This document shows, piece by piece, positions 23,197-32,908 of a DNA stretch of 64,000 nt (positions are counted from its first letter, which is position 1; each line of letters opens with the position of its first letter). This DNA is from Helicoverpa zea (lineage: Eukaryota > Arthropoda > Insecta > Lepidoptera > Noctuidae): NCBI RefSeq assembly GCF_022581195.2, contig NC_061459.1, positions 10,602,001 through 10,666,000 on the forward strand. The letters run 5' to 3'. A program made the translations under genes and the position numbers. Below the pieces are notes generated by a model. The model was not told the origin of the DNA and searched no databases. It was given only the letters and a program-made list of their open reading frames with translations.

Positions 23197-24660
23197 GAGC
23201 AAGGCTGGTACTATGGCGAATTTCCACGAAAGCTACAGTGAAGCGTTAATTATTATAGTCTAGTGAACTCACGAGAGGATCGCTTCAACATCTGAACGTG
23301 TACCAGCAAATTTCATTAGGTGTAGGCTTTCGGGTGCATTGACTTGCGAGCTGGTTGCTTGCGATGCGAGGGTCGGGTGGTAAAAAGCAAAGGTTCCAAT
23401 TAGGTAATGATGGTAGATCCTTTTGTGTGGTATCAGTGTTATTGCGTTACCAGTATGTTCAGTAGGTGGCAGCAACTGATTAGGTATGCCAACGGTGGGA
23501 AGTCTATAATGACATTCCAAAAAACTGAGAGTAAGTTAATGAAGATTTCACGACGAAAGTCAATTAATGTTAAAACTAACAAACAAGATCCAATTGTGAA
23601 CTAAAATATCAACATCTACAAAATCCTCTAGGTACATAGGCTCAATAATAAATGCATATACGCAAGAAATATCGGATAACTTAACCTCCCGCAATCCGAG
23701 GTCAATCTCATAAATTCTTTTTCAATTTACTATTTGATATCGCTTTTATATCTCCCGACTATCTGCCTTTCTAATGCGCGCTGACGAAGCGAACTCCATT
23801 TTATTCAATAAGCCATCGCATCAAAGAAGTCCCATGGATGTATGGTTTTATTGACTTCACTGGCCACCGCAAAACCCCCTAATTTCACGCTTCATTTAAC
23901 AGTCTTATGGTGTACGATTGGCGCCTCTATAGATTCGCCATTAGATTGCTCAATGGGGAAGACCACCCCAGTCATAAATTTTCTTCATATGAAAAGCGGG
24001 TTTTGTCTCTTTTTTTATAGTTTTCGTGGTTTTAACGTCGTGTTTGTATGAATCAATTGTGATGTCTTTACTTTTTATGGTTGATGAATGACCTCACTGG
24101 TATTTCTTATTCCGCATAATGCATACATTATATTTCTAGAAAGTCTAATTTCATTTTGGTTATACTTCAGGTGAGAGATAACTAATTCGAAAATAAACTA
24201 ATTTAAAATACTGCTTTATTTGTCATCTTTCTCAAAAAGCACATAATTAATTTTTTTATACAGAAGAGCACAACATAAGGTTAGTTTAACAGGATATTTA
24301 ATTTTATTTCAAAGGGCTGGTCAATATTTCCAATTTATTATGCTACACAATAAAATCCATATCACCTATCAACAGCTCTGAATCATGCACATAAAAATTT
24401 GTAAAAAAGCGCGCAATATGAAAAAAGGCCCAAAGTATAAAACAGGGAAATACAAAGGCCATGTGAATGAAATTCTCTCCCCTGCCAATGGTGCGTGGAG
24501 AAACTTCAATAAGTGCAATGCGTCTGGATTATAAACTTATGTGTCTCTATACGAGTATGTCTGGGAAGACAACTGTGAAATATTCTTTAGACGATATAAA
24601 AGAATGACTGTCAAACGCGTACCTTTGTGCAATATTGTCTCGTTAGATTCTTTTTTCAAG
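23197..24660. other. Noncoding stretch
   Basis: No recognised gene or repeat. Short open frames such as those at 23269-23604 and 23842-24051 have no identifiable family. Confidence 0.4.
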
Positions 24661-24663
24661 GTT

Positions 24664-25000
24664 TTATTTATTACTGGCCGGACATGGCTTAGTGTTATTA
24701 ACGTGTATCTTTAAAATCAAATCCAAATCTCCATCTGCAGGTAGTGTGACAAATCTTAGATTTAATTTAGAGGTGGACTTTGGCTTGACAGAATTACAAT
24801 ACGAGTTCAATTGTTCAACTATTTCTGTCACAAATTGAATGCCATTATTTTGAACAGTCATTGTTTCACACACTACTCCAAAATTCTTGTTTCACACTGC
24901 TTGACATATTATCATCGGTCATTTCTTCTATAATTATGGCAGGTATGTTTTAAACAATCTGAGTTGTAGCTGCATAGGTGGATTAAGACAGCCAGGCTCC
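24664..25000 (-). pseudogene. Unrecognised decayed coding relic
   Basis: On the minus strand two neighbouring frames look protein-like and would join with one frameshift near 24875. The upstream frame contains AIIIEEMTDDNMSSSVKQEF with earlier in-frame stops. The downstream frame continues ETMTVQNNGIQFVTEIVEQL and ends PCPASNK then stop, followed at once by AATAAA. This looks like a decayed retrocopy or an old exon. I do not recognise the protein. The alternative is chance similarity to coding composition, since only about 110 codons are involved. Confidence 0.25.
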
Positions 25001-28000
25001 AATTATATCATCAAACGACTTTTCCTCCAAAATCCACTTTCACATATTGATACTTCCCCATTCAATGATCGTGCAGGGCACATGGCCCTATAAAGCGACC
25101 CGTGTTAGATATCTACCGTCACATCGGTATCGCAGGATCTCACGTGGAATGGGGCAATTCGCTCTCCGTTCGATTCTCGGCTCTTATCAGTGTTGGTATC
25201 TTTTACTCTGGAGGCTGGCTGTAGGTTGCTGGTTTAAATGTTTAAACTCCTTGTTTGGTGGAATTAGGAGTTAAGGTGTTTTTGTGTTTTTGTGTTTTCT
25301 GGTACATTGTGATATTACCACTTCGTGTAACGATGAAACTCAATTTCAAATCACGAAATGCCACACAGGATAAGGTAAACAGTAAATAACCTTCTAAATT
25401 AGATGAACTACGATGAATTAAGATAAAGAATGCTGATAAAGATCGCAAGAATTATTTTTATTTGTTTATGGCAATATTATGAAAGTAAATTAAGCATTCA
25501 CTTATAAATCACAAATGTGATATTTTATAAACTTATCAACTAATGTACACTTGTGCCAGATACATACGCTGCTGCGTCCATCTATTGTGCGTGCCGCGGG
25601 TGCGTGCGTATGCGACTACTTTTGTCTCTAACTGCTTCGAATTCGAACCGATAGAACACAGAGCTACAGCCGCGTAGAGTGGACATGTCAAAATTCCACC
25701 GTATATCGATAGATTTATACAATTGCGATTCTTAACATTTCAGATTTGAATAAGACTGGACGTCTTTAATTTTATTCTTAAATACAGTTGCTTGTTGTAC
25801 AGTTACAGTTGCTGCCCTCCGTCAATTGAATAAAAGGCTTTCCTAATAAAGCTACGCCTTCTTAACATGACGTACTCAAGATTATCTTCTAACGTTTCCA
25901 CTTTCACAATACCAGCTCTATACCTCCAAATGTCTATGGCAACAGTAGATACATCCTTATAGTGTAATTATCAGAATTTGCCGCGTCCAATAAGACAGGC
26001 GAGATAACGCGCCAGTATAAATCTGACAATGGGCCATGTCCTAATTAATTGTGTTGTTACTTCCACCGTATTATGGGGAAGCGATGGTGATCGCTGATAA
26101 TCGACGGTGCCATCTTATTTATAGTAGTGTTAATTAGAGAAAGTTCTTGCTAGTGATGTTTTATGGTCTGTTTAGGGGGTTCTTGAGTAGCTGTGGTTCT
26201 TGTGTCTAATGGATCATGAAGGTTGAAAAATATGGGGAATTTATTCCACCACTTCTTCTTCCCAGCAAAAATACATAGGAAGTGGGGTCTGTCTTTCAAA
26301 AAGTGAAGATTTTTAGCCTATTTTGAATAAATTACCTTTTATATTTGTTTATAATGTCTGGACAAAAGCTGCTATGTTTTAGCGTGTACAAATTTAAAAT
26401 TTTCCACTAACTCATAGAGAAATTGAGCGTTGAAAATGTTGAACTTTTTTATAGTCTGTAAACATTTACGCCGGGTGTTTGTAGTGGTTTCAGGCGTAAC
26501 CCGTGTTAACTGAAATGATTACGGGTCGATGGACTAATAACGTTATTTTGTTGATATCTTGCTGTCCTGATGATGTGGTTGCTAATGGATTATTGGGAAT
26601 TTGTTGAATTAATATAATGGTTCAGCATTGAGCTCTTTACCATGACTATGCAGTAGAGTAAAACGTAAAATATGGTGCTGTTAAAACATCTGCTGGCCAC
26701 TGCAGCAGCAGATGATTTAGTTAGAACAGTGATTGTTCACTGTTGTAACCAAAGCATCAATGTTATCTTCCTAGAGTACATTTGTATGATTTAGACCAAT
26801 TAACGGTCCAAATAAAACTGATAACTATCACCAGTGGCAGTGCTATATTTAGGTAGTTGCTAGTTTCTCTAGTTGCTAAACTAAACTGTTTCGTATTTTC
26901 GTTAACAATTTCTCACGGAAAATTTTAGTTCAAATTATTCCGTTACCGAAGTTAAGATCAAATAATCTTCAGCTGGTTAACGGCATCAAAATATAAAGCC
27001 TGGCGTGGCTTTCCACTAATTACTATGTCTCGAAATAATACAAGAGGTTCACCAGACTTGCACTGAACAGCAAAATTAATATTGATATACGGCTCAGAAT
27101 ATTATCTTTGGCCTTAGAGGGGGGAACTAAAATCAACATGTATAATATAATTATATGTGTTATCTCTGCGTTTCCTGGTAATGAGGGAGTAGATCTATAA
27201 ATGGATGGCAATTATATAGAAGGCAAATTCAGCATTTTCCCCACATAATACGCATTATTAAGCAGTTTAAGTGTGCCTAAAAGTGTTTATTGTATTTAAT
27301 GACATTAGGTTTCATTTACTCTAGTTAAAAATAAATTGTCTCAACATAATATCGTTTGCAGACAATTCAAACAATTCGTACCCAAATAACATGTACATGA
27401 AGCGGAAAATTGGAAACGCTCAACAAAATCATCGATACATAGAACTAGTTATGACACTGTAATTAGTTTTATTTAATGATCTTGTCAATCGCCCATGAAG
27501 TTAACGGGTTACACATCACACACAAGCAAAAAAAATGAGTTTCCCAAACTTCCCACGCCGTATCCACACGCATCATAAAGCACACAAAACTATCCAAGGC
27601 AAAGAAAAAAATAATAATTTAGAAAAAAACACTTTCCAACAGATAAAAGGAAACGCTAAAGTAGGAAAGTTTGTACAATTCGAACGCTGGGCCGAAGGTA
27701 ACTTTGCCAAACTACTTTTGATAGGATCCCTCTTTTGTCTAACTTAGTGTTTGAGCGAACTTAAGACTTGTATTGTGCTGTATTCTTAAGTGGTTGTGGT
27801 TTCTGATACAAGCATTGATTTTTAAACTGATTTATTTTTGTAAAATATCAATTTTCATTCCTATTATAACCAACAAGTTCGTGGTTTCTTAAGGACACCT
27901 ACAAAGCTCTACAAAAAAATGAACACCTTTCCTTATTCCAATGTAACTCAATAATCTTAAAACCGTTCGTCACATACATACACTGCACACAACACACACT

Positions 28001-28433
28001 CACACAAATCAAAGCAGGCCTTCGACAAGATTGCTAAGTCGTCCTACACGCGACCCAACTACGAAACAAGTTCTTTGAATTTGAATTTTCCAAAGTAAGT
28101 AAGAAGTTGAAAAACAAATGGCGATGCGGAATGCACCCGAACTATGCGACAAAGCTTTGACAATCCGGGATTCCTTGCAGATCCAACTCGGGGCAGGTTG
28201 CATACCAAACATTTCAAGTAAATAAGATATTGGATAGTTTTGTGCGATCCTTGTGAATGTAGTTCTGTGGACGTTTAAAATTGTTAGAGTTTTTTTTTGT
28301 CTTGAGTGATTGGAATTAAATACTGACATGGTATCGTTTGTTTATATCTTTTTATTGCGTATTTTTTGCCGGGCAAAATTAAGTACAGCATTATATTTTT
28401 TATGGGTGAATAATCGCTTGTTATTTGTTACAG
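25001..28433. other. Noncoding stretch
   Basis: No gene recognised. A GC-richer patch lies at 25560-25690. Two adjacent hairpins lie at 26687-26744 (listed separately). Confidence 0.4.
26687..26744. repeat. Two adjacent small inverted repeats
   Basis: CATCTGCTG (26687-26695) pairs with CAGCAGATG (26706-26714). Ten bases on, AACAGTGA (26725-26732) pairs perfectly with TCACTGTT (26737-26744). The stems are too short for a canonical pre-miRNA. Confidence 0.7.
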
Positions 28434-28460
28434 GTCTTCGTGAGCTTCAAACGCTATCAG
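28434..28460 (+). CDS. Candidate 27-nt microexon
   Basis: A good acceptor (pyrimidine-rich TTGTTATTTGTTACAG ending at 28433) and a consensus donor (CAG|GTAAGT at 28461) bound 27 nt, a multiple of three. The phase-0 frame would add VFVSFKRYQ. A second phase is open as well (LRELQTLS core), and the third contains a stop. Microexons of this size with strong flanking signals are typical of large neuronal or adhesion genes, but no flanking exons are visible, so the host gene is unknown. If real, this part of the window lies inside an intron of a plus-strand gene. The splice signals are seen directly; function is inference. Confidence 0.35.
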
Positions 28461-30031
28461 GTAAGTCAAAACCCGACTTTGAGATCGAATTATATCACTT
28501 GTGTAAAAAAATATGTGAAAAAAGGCTGCAAATATACTGCATTTTAAGTTCGTAAAGTTCAAAGTGGAGCCTCATTCACAAAAACCAGACTAGTAACAAT
28601 TGAAACATTGCACAAAAACAAAATTAAAAATCCAATAAAAAAGATGGAACCTTCATCCACACCACATCAGATTTCAATAAAATTAGAATTTTAAACTTAA
28701 GTATGGCTGGCGTTGTGTAAATATTTATCTGTACTCCCGTCGGGCTGGCAATTAGCCCCTCAACTATTGAATTTACATTTATTACCCTCCATGAGAGCTA
28801 GGTTAATATTAGCTCGTAGAATCGACACTTGAAATTCATTAGATTGTCGTATTTAGTTTGATACTCGCCTTTAAGCGAGATGGTTCGGCCATATTAAAAT
28901 TGTCTGGATTGCCCTTTCTGGCGTATTTGAAAGAATTGCATTTAAATGCAGTTGGACTTTTCTATGAATTTGTTTCAGAGGGAGGTACCTAAAAGTTTTG
29001 CTACAAAAGAATTCGCAAAGGTATATTCAATTTGAAGAATCAACCATTCTAAAAATGGCTTTTTATTGATTTGATTACAATGTTGTAGTAGCTACATTTT
29101 CCAACGAGCATCCAAAAAACACGTACTTATACAAAGTGTTATTTAAATCAGAAACCCGTTACATATTACATTTTGTGGTAGATATTGTAGTATAAGGCAC
29201 ACACAAGGTCGACATTTTCCTCGACAATTTCCCCTATGGTAGCCGAGTGGAATGGGAAATATTTTGAATTATAATAATGACGTATTGGGCTTGTGTGTGG
29301 TAACATCAAATTAGGGTGGATTTGTGCTACCGTTGACGTTTTCCTTGGCGGTTTAGGGGCCTGTCGAATTGTAAGAAAGCTTCTTTGGATTCGTTTTTTT
29401 TGCTTTATTATCTCAGGTAATCTTTTATAGAGATGCGAGTTCATGATTTGTGGAATAAAGCATTTATTAGTGATGAATTTTTATCTGTTACTATTGGTAC
29501 ACTTAGTATGGAAAGTGGTCTTCTCGATGATAGTTAATCGAGTAGTAGGTAGCTAGTATTTATTGACCAAATATTTGATGTTTAGTAACACTTACTGTTT
29601 ATTTTACAACTTATCTAACACAATTCTGTAATTATAATATATTCACATTGAAAATGTTTTTTGGGAGTTCTTCTTTCGAATATGCCCAGATGTGTTTTAT
29701 CTATTCGAGATAACTAAGTATGTTTTCTACCCAGGTGAATTAGCTAGTACTGAACCCTCATATAAAAGTAGGTGTTTTCCCTGATTGTTAAGTCGTGAGC
29801 AAGACAATTGATTTGTATGTGTTGTACTTGTTTGTATTGCCAATAAGGGGCGACCTCTGCTTGACAAAAGGGTGATTTAAGTTATGTTTGAAGTTGTTTA
29901 AGATTGGCTTAGGGTTTTCCATTTTAAGTTGATTGCGCTTTGTTTGCGAAATAAAGTTAGCATTTGAAGAGATTGAGTTTCTTGAAATGTTTTGCTACTT
30001 TTTATGTAAGGTTACAGACTTTGCCGAAAGG
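28461..30031. other. Noncoding stretch
   Basis: AT-rich, with no recognised gene or repeat. Confidence 0.4.
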
Positions 30032-30053
30032 ATATTTATGTTCATCATCATCA

Positions 30054-30755
30054 TCAGCCTATCGCAGTCCACTGCTGGACATAGACCTCTCCAAGTGCAC
30101 GCCACTGAGATCTATTTTCGGCTGCTCGCATCCAGCTCCTGCCAGCCGTCTTGCGCAAGTCATCACTCCACCGTGCCTGAGGACGTCCTACACTACGTTT
30201 GCCGAGGCGTGGTCTCCACTCTACACTACGTTTGCCGAGGCGTGGTCTCCACTCTACACTACGTTTGCCGAGGCGTGGTCTCCACTTTACACTACGTTTG
30301 CCGAGGCGTGGTCTCCACTCTACACTACGTTTGCCGAGGCGTGGTCTCCACTCTACACTACGTTTGCCGAGGCGTGGTCTCCACTCTACACTACGTTTGC
30401 CGAGGCGTGGTCTCCACTCTACACTACGTTTGCCGAGGCGTGGTCTCCACTCTACACTACGTCTGCCGAGGCGTGGTCTCCACTCTACACTACGTCTGCC
30501 GAGGCGTGGTCTCCACTCTACACTACGTTTGCCGAGGCGTGGTCTCCACTCTACACTACGTTTGCCGAGGCGTGGTCTCCACTCTACACTACGTTTGCCG
30601 AGGCGTGGTCTCCACTTTACACTACGTTTGCCGAGGCGTGGTCTCCACTCTACACTACGTTTGCCGAGGCGTGGTCTCCACTCTACACTACGTTTGCCGA
30701 GGCGTGGTCTCCACTCTACACTACGTCTGCCGAGGCGTGGTCTCCACTCTAGAAC
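30054..30755 (-). pseudogene. RTE RT C-terminal fragment with 17 in-frame 11-residue repeats
   Basis: The minus-strand frame is open for 233 codons: VL, then 17 copies of EWRPRLG(K/R)RSV, then GRPQARWSDDLRKTAGRSWM and RAAENRSQW...YVQQWTAIG and stop. The single-copy motif EWRPRLGKRSVGRP is a normal part of this RTE family's C-terminus, so the array is an in-frame amplification of native coding sequence. It has no start codon and lacks the catalytic region, so an enzyme is not expected. The plus strand is also open in all three frames across the array, a trivial consequence of a stop-free 33-bp unit. Confidence 0.92.
30189..30749. repeat. 33-bp minisatellite, 17 copies
   Basis: The unit begins TACACTACGTTTGCCGAGGC and continues GTGGTCTCCACTC. 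It is repeated exactly 17 times (561 bp) without length variation. Only two variant sites occur: GTTTGCC/GTCTGCC (units 9, 10 and 17) and CTC/CTT at the unit end (units 3 and 13). The variant order suggests that units 11-17 repeat the start of units 1-9, implying a block duplication. Low divergence points to recent expansion or homogenisation. Confidence 0.97.
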
Positions 30756-30930
30756 AATATATTTATGTTACTAAATCCAATATTTACAAGGTCGTTATTT
30801 TTTTTGAGGTTTTTTTATTCACAACGAGACGCCTAAACGGCATGTATTTAGAAATCGATTATGTTCAAAAGTAAATTTTGATGGTATTATACACGGGGCA
30901 CCAATATCCTGGTCTTACCAAATAACTATA

Positions 30931-31135
30931 CAAGCAATAATGTAACTCATCATCATCCTCCGAGCCTTTTTCCCAATCATGTTGGGGTCGGCTTCCAGTC
31001 TAACCGGATTCAGCTGAGTACCAGTGCTTTACAAGAAGCGACTGCCTATCTGACCTCCTCAACCCAGTTACCCGGGCAACCCGATACCCCTTGGTTAGAC
31101 TGGTGTCAGACTTACTGGCAAGCAATAATGTAACT
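30931..31135 (-). mobile_element. 5'-truncated SINE with perfect 17-bp target duplication
   Basis: The SINE body is 30948-31118 on the minus strand, with tail CATCATCATCCTCC at its left end. CAAGCAATAATGTAACT flanks it at 30931-30947 and 31119-31135 without mismatch, so this is the youngest-looking SINE in the window. The head with its Pol III boxes is missing. Confidence 0.95.
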
Positions 31136-32156
31136 ATTAAATGTTTAAATAAACTAATTACATGTGTGTTTTATCCACGTTTATCTATCTAAACATCTAA
31201 TACAAATATTCCAAAATATTTCGTGCGCTGATTGGCTTAATTTGATTTTTGTTTGCCGTAATTGCATTAGGCCTTGCCAGCACAAAAAATGTGTCACAAT
31301 CAAGCAAATTGAATAGAAATTAACGGTGTTCGGTATCGTTATTTTAATGTACAAACACACAAACAGAAATAGTTAGTGGTTAACAACAATGTTTGTGAAA
31401 GTTTTATTTTGTATTTTAACTTCAGGTTTTAAAACTGTTCTTAGCTTAAAGATTACGACAAAACCACTATGTAGCAATAAATTCTTAACAATTTATAACA
31501 ATAAATTCTTGCAAAGCCTGTGTCTCAATGTCTGTAAATATTAAGATTGTGCGATAAACTGCAGAAACTAAAAGGAACAAAAAGCTCGCTGTTATATTTA
31601 CACAAATTTAAAAAAAAATGACAGAAATTAAATTATTTAAAATACACCTAATTAGGTATCCATGCAAAAATGCTTTACAAAAATTATGCGATACTTACTT
31701 TAAGGCAATGTTCATTTGACAAAATCAGTATTAAAAGGTATAAATGTCGGTATCCAACTTATATACAAGTACATAAGGTACGTAATAGATTGATACTTAT
31801 GTAAAAATATGTACGTTAAGATTAGTCTGTTCGCTCTGGGTCTGCTAATGGTGTTTCAATGTAATCTGCACTATTTAGCCCTTCTCACGGCTCCGTGTGT
31901 CACATAGGATTTAAATAAGGCTATCAACATACTGGGACCTAAGATTTTAAACATATATTGTAGGATTTATATAATTTTATTATTAAAGTGTATAATTTGA
32001 TTCGTAAAGACTATTAAGTTGTGCAAGACAAGTGGTATTTTTATATAGCTTGCTATTGCTAATTGATAGCTTCAGGGAATTTAGTCTACATTAAATCTTT
32101 ATGTTTATTTAACTAATGTAACTTCTTTTTATATGCTTCTGGGTACCAAACATATA
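31136..32156. other. Noncoding stretch
   Basis: AT-rich, no recognised feature. Confidence 0.4.
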
Positions 32157-32330
32157 GAAAGAAAGAAAAAAAACATTTTATTCATGCGAGTGACACAAGG
32201 AAAAAAACAAGAGAAAAATACAAAAAAAAAACAAGAAGATAAAATTAGACATAAAAAAAAACGAATTACAACACAGAGTACCTTATAATATACGGAAATT
32301 ATAACAAGAGACACGACATGAGAAGAAGGT
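32157..32330 (-). mobile_element. Possible LINE 3'-UTR fragment
   Basis: On the plus strand GAAAGAAAGAAAAAAAACAT followed by TTTTATTC resembles the (TTTC)n-tailed 3' end of a lepidopteran LINE lying on the minus strand. The rest is A/T-rich and carries no coding motif. The assignment rests on the tail style and could be simple-sequence DNA. Confidence 0.3.
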
Positions 32331-32707
32331 CATATGACGTGTCATATACAAAGTTTGTGCACAGGAGACCTTTGCTAAGTTTCCTTGGTGCAATTTTATT
32401 TTGCAATATTTAATCATAAGTGCTGTGCTTACTGTTATCCTGAATATCTGCTTTATGATAATTTAATTAAAATTGTGTGTAGTTATAAATGAAACAGAAG
32501 TGTGGAATAGTCCTACGTTCGTCTCAGTGGCAGTGCGAGGATTTGAATAAGCTATATTGTAGAGAGAAGAAATTGTGCTAAAGTTGAGTTGTGTGAACTG
32601 AAACGCTTTTGTATAATCACAGATTTATTATATAGCTAATATATGTAAATTCAAATTTAAAGTTTGTATATAAAAAGTTGAAAATTATTGGCGCTTAATT
32701 TGCTTCT

Positions 32708-32908
32708 ATGTTTTTAATGCGTGTTGCAACAGAGTGGAACTCTCTTCCTCCGGATATTTTCCCTAAAATATATTATTCGGGAATTTCAAAGGAAGAGTGA
32801 AAACCGTTGAGACACATATGGTCTATATTTGACCGTATTGGCCTTTACCATGAGTTGATATTGTGGTCAAATGTTTGCCAATTGTGTAATGAAAAAATAA
32901 AATAAAAT
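32708..32908 (+). pseudogene. Non-LTR reverse transcriptase C-terminal relic
   Basis: The plus-strand frame reads MFLMRVATEWNSLPPDIFP, the conserved 'R-x-x-x-x-WNSLP-x-x-x-FP' end of Jockey/CR1/R1-group LINE polymerases. One frameshift later it continues FGNFKGRVKTVE to a stop at 32830-32832. An AATGAAAAAATAAAATAAAA tail follows. It is too short and too decayed to classify further. Confidence 0.7.

Larger units (their letters stand above)
30032..30769 (-). mobile_element. RTE LINE 3' insertion with internal minisatellite and 11-bp target duplication
   Basis: The inserted body is 30043-30758, flanked by ATATTTATGTT at 30032-30042 and 30759-30769. On the minus strand it begins at GTTCTAGAGTGG inside the RT C-terminal region and ends at the RT stop followed by a (TGATGATG)n tail. 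Apart from the 33-bp tandem array it matches the RTE end at 51.4 kb. Without the array the insertion would be under 200 bp, about the size of the 51-kb copy. Confidence 0.93.

Noticed and set aside
29933..30874. Long plus-strand open frames (up to 313 codons) with 11-residue repeats such as HYVCRGVVSTL
   Set aside because: They are a by-product of a stop-free 33-bp unit. The native coding strand is minus (RTE polymerase), and the plus frames start and end in unrelated noncoding DNA.
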